A stretch of DNA of 45,598 nucleotides from Anaerolineae bacterium (GCA_019637635.1 JAHBVI010000050.1:1-45598); one strand, 5' to 3'. Counted from the first letter of the stretch, positions 17,241 to 25,175 are shown. Notes: a model not told the origin generated them from the sequence alone. Made by a program: numbers and translations.

Positions 17241-17324
17241 ATTACAATACGATGTTATTACGATAGCTAAGGGAGACGTGGTCGTTGAAGATCTGGCGAA
17301 CAAAATCACCTTTACATATTGTAA

Positions 17325-18026
17325 CTATCTAATAGGGCAACCCTGTTGCTTAAACCAGTCAGCCACTACTTTATCAACAGCCCGGCAATACGACTTGGAG
17401 AGACGAATCATATCATTTAAGTCTGAAGGCGACCCGGCAGTTGCAAAGTCACCATGAGCAATCTTATTCCTTTGGTCAACTACTTGATTCACCATGTTGG
17501 AAAGCGGAGTGAAATCAGCTGCCAAAAATCTCTCAAGATCATACTGGAACTGGCTGTACCCAAACCGAGCAAAGAGTTTCCTAATTTTTATATGGGTCGG
17601 GTTTGAAAAATCGCCATGAAATATATCAGGTGAAAGATCTTGACTGAAATGGCTAATTTGGCCCCATATGTGGTTATCTCGTTGCAAGAGACGATCAATT
17701 TTGTCAGCGATGCTATCTGGATCATTGGTATTTTTTATATCCAAAATCAGGTCTTTAGAAAGATAATACCGAAATCTTGGACTAAACATTGACTTAGGTA
17801 CCTTAAGGTGAACAATGTGACTCAAAGCGATTTCGCTTAAGTCTTCAATGTATGCTTCTATGTGGCTAGATAATAGTACAACACCACTGCGGCACAAAGC
17901 ATTTGTACGAGCAAGATTGTTAGGTGATGGCAGCAGCAATGCTGAATCCCTCGCCATCCGAAGAAGTGTTTCAACTTCTCCAAGACGGCGATTGAAACCC
18001 GAGTAGGCTGAAGTGTAGCGAGGCAT
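17325..18026 (-). CDS. HEPN-domain protein (MAE_28990/MAE_18760-like)
   Basis: 233 residues, all-helical. It has the HEPN ribonuclease signature Rx4H as RNKIAH (Arg186-His191) near the C-terminus, followed by GD. An earlier SSHIEAYIEDLSE segment matches the first helix of RiboL-PSP-HEPN/MAE_28990-type proteins. HEPN proteins of this type are predicted RNases in defence and toxin-antitoxin settings. It begins 4 nt after the DUF262 stop, so the two are one operon. The pair is visibly AT-richer than its surroundings (hand-counted lines give 40-45% GC), suggesting transfer. Confidence 0.8.
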   Translation of the reverse strand: MPRYTSAYSGFNRRLGEVETLLRMARDSALLLPSPNNLARTNALCRSGVVLLSSHIEAYIEDLSEIALSHIVHLKVPKSMFSPRFRYYLSKDLILDIKNTNDPDSIADKIDRLLQRDNHIWGQISHFSQDLSPDIFHGDFSNPTHIKIRKLFARFGYSQFQYDLERFLAADFTPLSNMVNQVVDQRNKIAHGDFATAGSPSDLNDMIRLSKSYCRAVDKVVADWFKQQGCPIR

Positions 18027-18030
18027 TATA

Positions 18031-19137
18031 TTAGATCAATCCGGCATTCACTTGTTCATCCCAAATCTCGAATCTTTTCAATGTGCGTGATTTGTGATCA
18101 ATAGCCCTTGTAATCAAGTCATCAAATTCCTCGTTAGTGATAACTGCTATATAGCGCTTACGATATTCCATACGGATTTCAGGTATCTTTTCTTTAGGCA
18201 CATCTACAAGACTATTCATTGTTAGATCCATCAATGCACGATTGATGACCATTTTAGGTTTTTCAAGTGGAAGACGCCTGAAGCATTCCAGTGGTTCAAA
18301 AATCATTAAACACTTCTCAAGGGTACTAAGCCACATATTTCTCAAAGCTTCAATTTGTTGTTTTGAATACCCTTTTCCTATCTCTGCTGCCTCGTTTAGC
18401 CAGTGTTTTTGAGGAGTTTTATACGAGGCTAGACCTAGTTGTTGAAAGGCGAAGAAGCGAAGAATTAGTTCCTCACCCCCCATGCGTTTGTCAGGCTGTT
18501 TTCTGTTCAAAATACTTAGCCACATATGGTTGGCCGCAAGCTCATCCAAAAGATCAATCAATGCCCCCCTGTAAATGCAGTTTCGGAGTTCCTGTGCATT
18601 TAGTGGAACTGTATTTGTGTTTAGTCGTTCAAATACATCGAATCGGATTTCTGGATGTGAATCATTTGTAATGATCACGCATCGCAGAGTATAAGTGTCA
18701 AGTTTACGACGGTCTTTTGGCGGCAGTTCAAAGTATCTCAGTTTGTTATATTCTGCAATTACCTCAAGGTCATTCAATCTAAATTGGTTTTTCATGAAGC
18801 GGTAAATAGAATAAATTCGTTGTTGTCCATCAATAACATCAAGTTCAAAGTCCTCATTTTGTGAGAGATAGACCGGGGGGATTGGCACATTGAGAAGGAT
18901 AGATTCGATCAGTTTTGATGCCAGATTGTCAGACCAAACGTACCGTCGTTGGAAATTTGGACGATTGCTTAATGGCCTTAAATGTAGTGTTTGTCTTTCG
19001 ATCTGGTCTATAAGGGAATCGATAGCAAGATCATAGGGCTGTGCAATGAGCTTTCTATCTCGAATTGGAGTTAGGTCCGGATCTGGATGCTGTTCTTCAA
19101 CAAATTGCCCCTCATAAATTGGCTTCTCATTTTCCAT
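18031..19137 (-). CDS. DUF262 (GmrS-N/ParB-like) domain protein
   Basis: 368 residues. DUF262 hallmarks: QRRYVWS (63-69), DGQQR (103-107), FERLN (169-173) and LNAQELRNCIYRG (179-191). In GmrSD and BrxU this domain is a nucleotide-hydrolysing regulatory module joined to a DUF1524 HNH nuclease that cuts modified DNA. Here the C-terminus has no HNH motif, so the effector is probably the adjacent HEPN protein. The start at 19137 is supported by AGAGGT 6 nt upstream. It is first in a two-gene operon. Confidence 0.87.
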   Translation of the reverse strand: MENEKPIYEGQFVEEQHPDPDLTPIRDRKLIAQPYDLAIDSLIDQIERQTLHLRPLSNRPNFQRRYVWSDNLASKLIESILLNVPIPPVYLSQNEDFELDVIDGQQRIYSIYRFMKNQFRLNDLEVIAEYNKLRYFELPPKDRRKLDTYTLRCVIITNDSHPEIRFDVFERLNTNTVPLNAQELRNCIYRGALIDLLDELAANHMWLSILNRKQPDKRMGGEELILRFFAFQQLGLASYKTPQKHWLNEAAEIGKGYSKQQIEALRNMWLSTLEKCLMIFEPLECFRRLPLEKPKMVINRALMDLTMNSLVDVPKEKIPEIRMEYRKRYIAVITNEEFDDLITRAIDHKSRTLKRFEIWDEQVNAGLI

Positions 19138-19506
19138 CGTTGACCTCTACATGAGTAAACTTGCCACACTATATTAATCCGTTTCAAGAGTTAGGCAACA
19201 TAGTATGATACGAAGATGGGCAACACCTTTTACTATGGAAATTCTTTGGGCGCGCCACTTCATTTATTTAACAGGCACAACCGTGTCTTTTGTCCCTGCT
19301 GCTGTGGCCGATCTTCGACCGAGCCGCTTTGTTAATCTGGCACGGCCGTCTAGCCGCTCCTGACAGCAAAAATAGCAGACCATCAGCCGACATAACGGCC
19401 GTACCCCCACCTCCATCATCTCAAATCCCCCACTGTCTATTTGTGGGTGGGCACGGCCGTTCTGTGCCAGCAGCGATTTATGCTCTTTCAATTGGTCAGG
19501 AGGTTA
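19138..19506. other. Gap without a supported gene
   Basis: 369 bp between the DUF262 operon and the HNH module. The side next to DUF262 is AT-rich and contains a weak minus-strand promoter candidate (TTGCCT, 16 nt, TAATAT). The other half is GC-rich and has three ACGGCCGT octamers within ~115 bp. Short open frames exist on both strands but have no ribosome site or recognisable protein. The composition change may mark the edge of the inserted DUF262/HEPN segment. Confidence 0.5.
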
Positions 19507-19923
19507 TTAGCCTGGGTAACGGCTGTTGTCCCGCAACAACTCTCGTTCGGCCAGACGAGCCGGGGTATTGAACTGTAACAGCCGCACAGTGGCCCGCCCA
19601 TACATCGTCAAACCCACAATCCGCACCCCCTCTAATGCAAAATGCTCTTCCCAGGATTGTTGGCGTGGATGATAAAGCCGGTCAAGCTCGCCGGTTAACG
19701 GATCAAATGTTGCCAGATCAGTTCCCTTATTCAGGTTACATTCCAGGCAGGCAAGTGCCAGATTCTCGGCTATGGTCAAACCGCCGTGTTTGAGGGCGAC
19801 AACGTGGTCAATGGGATGGGTAAATGGGGTGTCATCCTGGTGTAAAAGGCAATATTCACAACGGCCGTTGGCCCGTTCAGTCACCAGCCGGCGCAGTGAT
19901 TCGGGAATGTGTATGCGGCTCAT
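19507..19923 (-). CDS. HNH endonuclease (module copy A)
   Basis: 138 residues. HNH/McrA-like zinc fold: CEYC (Cys22, Cys25), DH at 39-40 in HPIDHVVALKHGG, Asn54 in ENLALAC, and CLEC (Cys59, Cys62). After the nuclease comes a conserved tail (FDPLTGEL ... HPRQQSWEEHF ... GLTMYGRATVRLLQ) also found in copy B. It follows its small partner gene by 11 nt on the same strand. Small HNH proteins of this type are common in cyanobacteria and Chloroflexota (recollection) and have no established role; toxin or defence nuclease is an inference. Confidence 0.85.
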   Translation of the reverse strand: MSRIHIPESLRRLVTERANGRCEYCLLHQDDTPFTHPIDHVVALKHGGLTIAENLALACLECNLNKGTDLATFDPLTGELDRLYHPRQQSWEEHFALEGVRIVGLTMYGRATVRLLQFNTPARLAERELLRDNSRYPG

Positions 19924-19934
19924 CAGGGAGATGG

Positions 19935-20306
19935 TTAATTTGCCAGATTATGGCGGGCGCGGGCTTTTAGCAAGATAAAAAGATGATTGATTTGCCGGTA
20001 AGCTGCCAGCTCTGCGCTCTCCTGCGGTGTGAGGGAACCAGAGCGATGCCAATCTAAAAGCTCTTCCAGACGCGCCTGGGATTCAGCCGATAGCTTGAAA
20101 TCAATCACCGCCTGCGAAGCTGGCCCACTCGCCAGGAAATCTATCGCTTCTAACCAGACCGGAGATGTACTGGCGGGGCGCGGAATGTCATTTTCGGGTA
20201 TACCCGCCATATCCAGAGCAAAGGATAAAACATCTGGCAGCCGGTCGCCCACTTGCGTCAATCGCTCGGCCAGATCATCAGAAAGTTCAAACGTTATTGT
20301 GGTCAT
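19935..20306 (-). CDS. Small partner protein of HNH module copy A (RHH-like N-terminus)
   Basis: 123 residues. The N-terminus (MTTITFELSDDLAERLTQVG) has the strand-helix pattern of ribbon-helix-helix antitoxins. The C-terminal helix contains LEELLDWHRSGSLTPQESAE followed by LAAYR and a KARA motif, matching the same block in copy B. It immediately precedes the HNH gene. Antitoxin or DNA-targeting subunit are both possible; no function is known to me. Confidence 0.75.
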   Translation of the reverse strand: MTTITFELSDDLAERLTQVGDRLPDVLSFALDMAGIPENDIPRPASTSPVWLEAIDFLASGPASQAVIDFKLSAESQARLEELLDWHRSGSLTPQESAELAAYRQINHLFILLKARARHNLAN

Positions 20307-20426
20307 GGGGGCATTTTACTACAAAACGGCCCACGTGGGGCAAATCACATCGAATGTTCCACAGGATGGGTACGGCCGTTTCGCCCAGGCGGCGGGTTAT
20401 GCTGTTCCTGAAACCTACATTCCTTG

Positions 20427-20432
20427 TATAAT
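20427..20432 (+). promoter_or_regulatory. Possible -10 box for HNH module copy B
   Basis: Exact TATAAT 23 nt before the ATG of the partner gene, in the 149-bp space shared by the two divergent modules. The -35 match is poor. Confidence 0.45.
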
Positions 20433-20455
20433 TCACCCATAAAGGAAACAGGCAT

Positions 20456-20881
20456 ATGACCACTCAGGCAATCACAATCCACTTATCAGAGGCGATGGTG
20501 CGGCAGCTTCAGCAGGCAGCCCGGCTGTCTCACCAGCCCATTGAAACCATCGTCGAGCAAAGTCTGGCTCACAGCCTGCCGCCTTTACTCAAAGAGGTCC
20601 CCGTTGAGTACCAGGCCGACGTTTTTCCTCTCCTGCAAATGGATGAAAAACAGTTGCAGCAGGAAGCCCAACGTACATTTGACCTGGCGCGTTGGGCGCA
20701 ATACGAAACGCTCCTGGAAAAAAAGAAAGAAGGCCACCTGACAACGTCTGAACAGTCCCAACTGGCGGCCCTGCGCCGCGAAGCGGATGTATTGACTTTC
20801 CGCAAAGCGTATGCGGCCGTTTTGCTCAAACGGCGGGGTTATCCAGTTCCTCCCTTCGACTCCCTCTCCATTGCACAGTGA
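20456..20881 (+). CDS. Small partner protein of HNH module copy B (RHH-like N-terminus)
   Basis: 141 residues. N-terminus TTQAITIHLSEAMVRQLQQA has the strand-helix antitoxin-like pattern; the middle is proline- and acid-rich; the C-terminal helix has YETLLEKKKEGHLTTSEQSQ followed by LAALRREADVL and RKAYAAVLLKRRGY. This C-terminal block aligns with copy A. ATG 20456 follows AAAGGAAA. The gene overlaps the HNH start by four bases (GTGA), so the two are translationally coupled. Confidence 0.78.
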   Translation: MTTQAITIHLSEAMVRQLQQAARLSHQPIETIVEQSLAHSLPPLLKEVPVEYQADVFPLLQMDEKQLQQEAQRTFDLARWAQYETLLEKKKEGHLTTSEQSQLAALRREADVLTFRKAYAAVLLKRRGYPVPPFDSLSIAQ

Positions 20882-21297
20882 AACCGGCGATCCGCAGATT
20901 GCGCCCCGTTTTGGCCGCTGCCGCTAACCATCGTTGTGGTTATTGCCAGACGCAAGAAGTTGTAAGTGGTATCCCACTAACCGTGGAGCATCTCTTGCCC
21001 AAAGCGCAAGGCGGAAAAGATGAAGAGGAAAACTTGTGGTTGTCATGCCGTCTCTGCAATGAGGCCAAAAGCGGCCAGACCCACGCCCCTGATCCCCAGA
21101 CCGGTCAAACAGCCCCTCTATTTAACCCGCGCACTCAACAATGGTTGGCACACTTTGCCTGGAGCGAAGATGGGACGCTCATTCAGGGATTGACGCCCAA
21201 CGGCCGTGCTACCGTCTATGCTCTTGACTTGATTAGCGAATTTCGGGTGCGCTCCCGTGCGTTGTGGGTGGAAATAGGGAAACATCCGCCGGAGTAA
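20878..21297 (+). CDS. HNH endonuclease (module copy B)
   Basis: 139 residues. Zinc/HNH signature: CGYC (Cys20, Cys23), EH at 37-38, ENLWLSC with Asn52, and CRLC (Cys57, Cys60). The tail (NPRTQQWLAHF ... GLTPNGRATVYALDL) aligns with copy A, but overall identity is modest, so the duplication is old. The start is GTG 20878 inside the stop of the partner gene. Same family and likely same role as copy A. Confidence 0.86.
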   Translation: MKPAIRRLRPVLAAAANHRCGYCQTQEVVSGIPLTVEHLLPKAQGGKDEEENLWLSCRLCNEAKSGQTHAPDPQTGQTAPLFNPRTQQWLAHFAWSEDGTLIQGLTPNGRATVYALDLISEFRVRSRALWVEIGKHPPE

Positions 21298-21334
21298 CGA
21301 TAGAAATAGATCAGCACCGTTTGCAGAGGTAAAA

Positions 21335-21703
21335 ATGGATGAGCGTATTGAAAGGGCACTGAACCGGGACGATACCATTGACATCACCACCATCGGACGC
21401 CAAAGTGGACGGCCGCAGCGGGTGGAAATCTGGTTTATGCGGGTCAACGGCCGTACCTACATCACCGGCACCCCTGGCCTCCGCGACTGGTATGCCAACC
21501 TGTTGGCGCAGCCCCGCTTCACCTTCCACCTCAAACAATCCCTGCGCGCCGATTTACCGGCCCACGCCCGCCCCATCTTAGATGTGGACGAACGGCGGCA
21601 AATTTTATCTGCGCCCGTCATGGCCTGGTACCACAGCCAGGTAGATTCAATAGAGGATTTGGTAGTCGGCAGTCCATTGGTGGAAGTAACGTTTGAAGGG
21701 TGA
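21335..21703 (+). CDS. Ddn-like deazaflavin (F420)-dependent oxidoreductase
   Basis: 122-residue split-barrel protein of the nitroreductase/Ddn family (TTIGRQSGRPQRVEIWF and RTYITGTPGLRDWYANLLAQ are the typical strands). Family members use F420H2 in Actinobacteria and Chloroflexota, so the host probably makes F420. Natural substrate is unknown. The start is ATG 21335 behind AGAGGT. It is followed by a flavin nitroreductase in the same direction. Confidence 0.83.
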   Translation: MDERIERALNRDDTIDITTIGRQSGRPQRVEIWFMRVNGRTYITGTPGLRDWYANLLAQPRFTFHLKQSLRADLPAHARPILDVDERRQILSAPVMAWYHSQVDSIEDLVVGSPLVEVTFEG

Positions 21704-21763
21704 AGGGCAAAAGGCAATAGGTCAAGCCCATCTGTAGCTGCTATCCATGTGAGGTGATTGATT

Positions 21764-22273
21764 ATGGATACATTCGAGGCAATTCGCACATTGCTCGCCG
21801 TCAGAAATTACCAGGACAAACCGGTGCCGGATGAAAGCGTCCGGCGCATCTTAGAGGCCGGGCGGCTCACCGGCAGCAGCAAAAACGGCCAACCCTGGCA
21901 TTTTATCGTCGTGCAAAACCGGGATGTGCTCCAGCAGTTGGGTTCGTTGCTGCGCTCAGGGTCCTACGTAGCACAGGCCCCTCTCGCCATCGTCGTCGCC
22001 ATTGATAACACACCCTATGCCGTCTCCGACGCGAGCCGCGCCATCCAATCCATGATGCTTACCGCCTGGGCAGATGGCCTGGGGGCAAACTGGGTCGGTT
22101 TCGGCGGTCTGGACGCTCTCAAACCCCTGCTCGGCATACCCGCCGCCGTGGAGGTTTTTGCCGTGTTACCTATTGGTTATCCCAGAGACATAATAACTGG
22201 GCATGGCAAAAAACGGCGAAAAGCGCTGGCCGAAGTCGCCCATCGGGAACAGTGGGGGCAGCCCTTCGCCTAG
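21764..22273 (+). CDS. Nitroreductase family protein
   Basis: 169 residues, FMN-dependent NfsB-like fold: RTLLAVRNYQDKPVPDESV, then AGRLTGSSKNGQPWHFIVV at the FMN site, a central GLGANWVGFGG and C-terminal VLPIGYP. It reduces quinones, nitro compounds or similar acceptors with NAD(P)H; exact substrate unknown. ATG 21764 is preferred over TTG 21758 because GAGGTGA then lies 6 nt upstream. It converges with the amylase gene. Confidence 0.88.
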   Translation: MDTFEAIRTLLAVRNYQDKPVPDESVRRILEAGRLTGSSKNGQPWHFIVVQNRDVLQQLGSLLRSGSYVAQAPLAIVVAIDNTPYAVSDASRAIQSMMLTAWADGLGANWVGFGGLDALKPLLGIPAAVEVFAVLPIGYPRDIITGHGKKRRKALAEVAHREQWGQPFA

Positions 22274-22313
22274 CATTTTTCGGGGCAGTCACGGCCGTAC
22301 CCCACAACAATAA

Positions 22314-22374
22314 AGAGATTGGAGACCCTTCGATCTCCAATCTCTCAATCTCTAATCTCCCAATCTCCCGCCCC
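22314..22374. repeat. Word-array hairpin between convergent genes
   Basis: AGAGATTGGAGA (22314-22325) pairs perfectly with TCTCCAATCTCT (22334-22345), followed by two more CTCTAATCTCC-like words up to the amylase stop. It may serve as a bidirectional terminator. Confidence 0.7.
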
Positions 22375-24600
22375 CTAATTCTGCCAATTCACCGTCACCG
22401 ACCCCGGCGCGGGGGAGCCGCAGGCGGGGGTGGTGTAGCTGTGATTGCTGCCACCCTCCCAGGTGACGCCGCCGCTGCCAGAAATTTTTAGGAATTTGAA
22501 CTGTACCGTTGTGCCGCAGGGTACACTCGCTGTCACTTTCCAACTGGGGTAAAAACCGGTGGTCGTCACGGCCGGCCCCACCGGCCCGCCAAACTTGGGC
22601 AAATTGGTGCCCGTCACCGTCGTTGTTGACCAGTTGGATAGCTCATAGACGCTGCCCGTCAGGTACACCTGGTCGCCCCAGTTGGTGGTGGCGTTGTTCA
22701 CTTGAAACGTCACTGGCACTTGCTGGTTGGTCAACACCTGCACATCATACAAATTGCTGCTGCTTGCCCCACCTACCACCTTCACCTGGCGCAGCCCGGC
22801 AGGTACGCCTGACGGCACGGTGGCCTCGATGCGATTGGTACTCCAGGAGATGATGCTGGCCTGGTATTGGCTGCCGCCATTGACAAAGTACACTTTGTTA
22901 TTGGCATTTGGGGCGCCAAAGCCCTGTCCTTCCAATGTGATTTTATGCCCGGCGCGGGTGAGGGTGGGGGAGACGGCGCCCAATTGGGGCGTGCCCGGAT
23001 CGGCGGCATTGTATGACCACACCATGGCCCGCCCTGGCCCCAGCCACCATGTGCCAATGGGATTGTTGCCGCCGCTGCCACTATTTACGGTGATATTGTG
23101 GCCGCCCAGCAGCCCGTTGAGCTGGTCGCTATAAGTCCCGGCGGGCAGAGCCGTGTTGAGACCGGTGATTTCGTACCAGGTGTTGGGGTTTTTATTGATG
23201 GCTACCAGCACCACATCGTCGTAAAACTTGCGTTCGTAGATGTAAACGTCGTTGTTGATCCACCGCTGTTGGTGGCTGCCAAATTGTAGCGCCTGCTGGC
23301 TTTGTTTGAGTGCAGACAGTTTGTTGATCACCTGGTAAGCGGTAGTGGATTGGTTCCAACTGTTCATCATGGGGCGGTTGTACGGGTCGCCGCCGCCATC
23401 CGTGTTGTTGTACAGGTATTGTTCGGTGCCGTAGTAGATGCAGGGGGTGCCACGCACCGTCAGCAAGAAGGCCAGCGCCAGGTGGAGCTGGGTATTGTTG
23501 TTGTTGATGCTGAGGAAGCGAGACATGTCGTGGTTGTCTATGAATGTGACCAGGTTTTCTTTGTATTTGTAGTCGGCGTTGGTCTGGCTGATGGCGCTGT
23601 CCAGCGTACTCATGGGTTGGCCGTAGCCAAAGGTGTTGCGGATGGCGTGGTTGAGGTAGAAGTCCAGCACGGCCGTGCCGCTGTCATCACTGAAGCGCAC
23701 ATTGTCCCGGTACAGCGGGTCGCTGGTGCTGCCCAGATACCATTCGCCAAAGATATACAGGTCTTTGTCATGCAAAATGTCGTCGTTATAGGCCCGCTGC
23801 CACCCAGAGGTCATATGTTTCACGGCGTCAATGCGCAGGCCATCAATATCCTTGGCCAGCCACAGCGCCAGCGCATCTTGCATGTATTGGTTCACAAAAG
23901 AATTGGTCTGCTCAAAATCGGTCAGGTCGGCCAGATTCAGATATTGCGCCTCGTAGCGGTCATCCCAATTGGTGATGCCGCCGTTGTGGTGGAAGTAGCC
24001 GTTGGGGTCGTTGCTATAGCGGGCCACGTAGGTACCGGCGTTGTAGAGCGCGCCATCTTCGGCAAAATTGGGATTGTTCACGTCGGCGGGGCTGGTGTGG
24101 TTGGGCGCCCAATCCACCACCACCTTGATGCCATTGGCGTGGGCGGCGTTAACCAGATTTTGGAAATCTGTCCAGGTGCCAAAATGCTCTTCCGGCGTTT
24201 TGAAGTCCCGCGCCCAATAGCCATGATACCCGGCGTTGGGCACACCGCCATACACGGCGGCCACGTTGATATTGTCTACGGGTGGGGAAATCCACACGGC
24301 CGTGACCCCCATATCTTTCAGGTAGCTCATCTTGGCCTGAATACCGGCCCAGTCACCGCCCCAATACAATTTCCAGTTCGATTTGCTGGCATCGTACAAA
24401 CCGGGGCTTTGGACCGGGTTGTTGTTGCCGCTGTTCCCATCGTAGAAGCGGTCGGTGATGATCTGGTAGCAGACATCACTTTTGTACGAGGCGTCGCTGG
24501 TCACCGGCCCGGCCTCGGTGCGCGGCGCGGACAACGCCATCGGCGCTAACAGGGCCGCCAGCAGAACGAACAAGAGCAAAATACGGGTTCTCGTCTTCAT
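22375..24600 (-). CDS. Secreted GH13 enzyme, cyclodextrin glucanotransferase-like
   Basis: 741 residues with a signal peptide (1-30), then the five-domain A/B/C/D/E layout of CGTases: GH13 barrel, beta C domain, IPT/TIG domain (about 540-630) and C-terminal CBM20 starch-binding domain (about 640-741). Catalytic residues: Asp258 in DGLRIDAVKH, Glu286 in FGEWYLG, Asp358 in FIDNHD. The central-subsite aromatic residue of CGTases (Tyr/Phe195, before DLADL) is Leu221 here (YLNLADL), so hydrolysis or altered product size is possible. Acts on extracellular starch or glycogen. Start at 24600 behind AAGGAGA. Confidence 0.9.
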   Translation of the reverse strand: MKTRTRILLLFVLLAALLAPMALSAPRTEAGPVTSDASYKSDVCYQIITDRFYDGNSGNNNPVQSPGLYDASKSNWKLYWGGDWAGIQAKMSYLKDMGVTAVWISPPVDNINVAAVYGGVPNAGYHGYWARDFKTPEEHFGTWTDFQNLVNAAHANGIKVVVDWAPNHTSPADVNNPNFAEDGALYNAGTYVARYSNDPNGYFHHNGGITNWDDRYEAQYLNLADLTDFEQTNSFVNQYMQDALALWLAKDIDGLRIDAVKHMTSGWQRAYNDDILHDKDLYIFGEWYLGSTSDPLYRDNVRFSDDSGTAVLDFYLNHAIRNTFGYGQPMSTLDSAISQTNADYKYKENLVTFIDNHDMSRFLSINNNNTQLHLALAFLLTVRGTPCIYYGTEQYLYNNTDGGGDPYNRPMMNSWNQSTTAYQVINKLSALKQSQQALQFGSHQQRWINNDVYIYERKFYDDVVLVAINKNPNTWYEITGLNTALPAGTYSDQLNGLLGGHNITVNSGSGGNNPIGTWWLGPGRAMVWSYNAADPGTPQLGAVSPTLTRAGHKITLEGQGFGAPNANNKVYFVNGGSQYQASIISWSTNRIEATVPSGVPAGLRQVKVVGGASSSNLYDVQVLTNQQVPVTFQVNNATTNWGDQVYLTGSVYELSNWSTTTVTGTNLPKFGGPVGPAVTTTGFYPSWKVTASVPCGTTVQFKFLKISGSGGVTWEGGSNHSYTTPACGSPAPGSVTVNWQN

Positions 24601-24642
24601 AATTATCTCCTTATGTAAACTTCAGAAAGGAAGAGAAATAAA

Positions 24643-24671
24643 AAAGGAGCGTGTGCAAAACACGCTCCTTT
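24643..24671 (-). terminator. Terminator after the MarR gene
   Basis: Perfect 12-bp stem AAAGGAGCGTGT / ACACGCTCCTTT with a 5-nt loop and T-run on the minus strand. It separates MarR from the amylase gene. Confidence 0.9.
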
Positions 24672-24673
24672 GG

Positions 24674-25129
24674 TTACGAAGTGGGAAAGGTGGGCGGCAA
24701 AGTCGGCTGTAAAAGCTGTTGGCGCAGGCCATCGCCCAATTTTTGCAGCAGCGCCCGCAGATTGGTTTGTTCCTGTTCGGTCAATAGGGCCAGCCGGTCG
24801 CGGGTGTAGGTCTCGTGAGCCTGGTGGAGTTGAGTGATGAGGGATTGGCCAACGGCCGTGATTTCCAACCGATTCACCCGCCGGTCATTTTCGTCCTGCT
24901 GCCGGGTAATAAACCCTTTGCGCTCCAAAATACCGGCGACGCGGGTGATATTGCTAGGGTCACAGAGCATGTCTTGACTCAACTCGCTCATCGTTTTGGG
25001 GCCATCTGCCAGCCAGAGCAGGGCATAAAATTGAGCCTGCGTCAGATTGTGATGGCTGAGGAATTGCTGATCGCCATCATCTATTAGCAGGTATACCGTT
25101 TTAATCAATTCGTAGTTTTCCAACAACAA
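24674..25129 (-). CDS. MarR family transcriptional regulator
   Basis: 151 residues, winged helix: LTQAQFYALLWLADGPKTMSELSQ, recognition helix DPSNITRVAGILERKGFI, wing RQQDENDRRVNRLEITAVG, and a C-terminal dimerisation helix. The start is one of three consecutive TTG codons (first at 25129); no ATG is available. Two perfect TTGATGCATCAA palindromes lie 20-46 bp upstream, so autoregulation is likely. The FAD oxidoreductase gene upstream on the same strand, or the amylase downstream, could be co-regulated. Confidence 0.88.
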   Translation of the reverse strand: MLLENYELIKTVYLLIDDGDQQFLSHHNLTQAQFYALLWLADGPKTMSELSQDMLCDPSNITRVAGILERKGFITRQQDENDRRVNRLEITAVGQSLITQLHQAHETYTRDRLALLTEQEQTNLRALLQKLGDGLRQQLLQPTLPPTFPTS

Positions 25130-25148
25130 GGGTAAATGTCCAAATTAG

Positions 25149-25175
25149 TTGATGCATCAATAGTTGATGCATCAA
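25149..25175. promoter_or_regulatory. Predicted MarR operator: two TTGATGCATCAA palindromes
   Basis: Perfect 12-bp palindromes at 25149-25160 and 25164-25175, centre to centre 15 bp. They sit immediately upstream of the MarR start, fitting two dimers on offset faces of the helix. Confidence 0.8.

Noticed and set aside
16320..17309. 329-codon minus-strand frame opposite the hydrolase gene
   Set aside because: Antisense shadow; the plus strand has Ser250/Asp355/His387 in proper motifs.
18031..19137. Complete GmrSD-type (type IV restriction) enzyme
   Set aside because: The protein has DUF262 motifs but no DUF1524 HNH region, so it is not a full GmrSD/BrxU.
19264..19571. Short open frames on both strands between the DUF262 operon and the HNH module
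   Set aside because: No ribosome site, no recognisable protein, and partial overlap with the HNH gene.
23302..24549. 415-codon open frame opposite the amylase gene
   Set aside because: It is an antisense shadow of the CGTase-like gene caused by codon bias; its translation is low-complexity Val/Gly-rich and has no ribosome site, whereas the minus-strand protein has all catalytic motifs.
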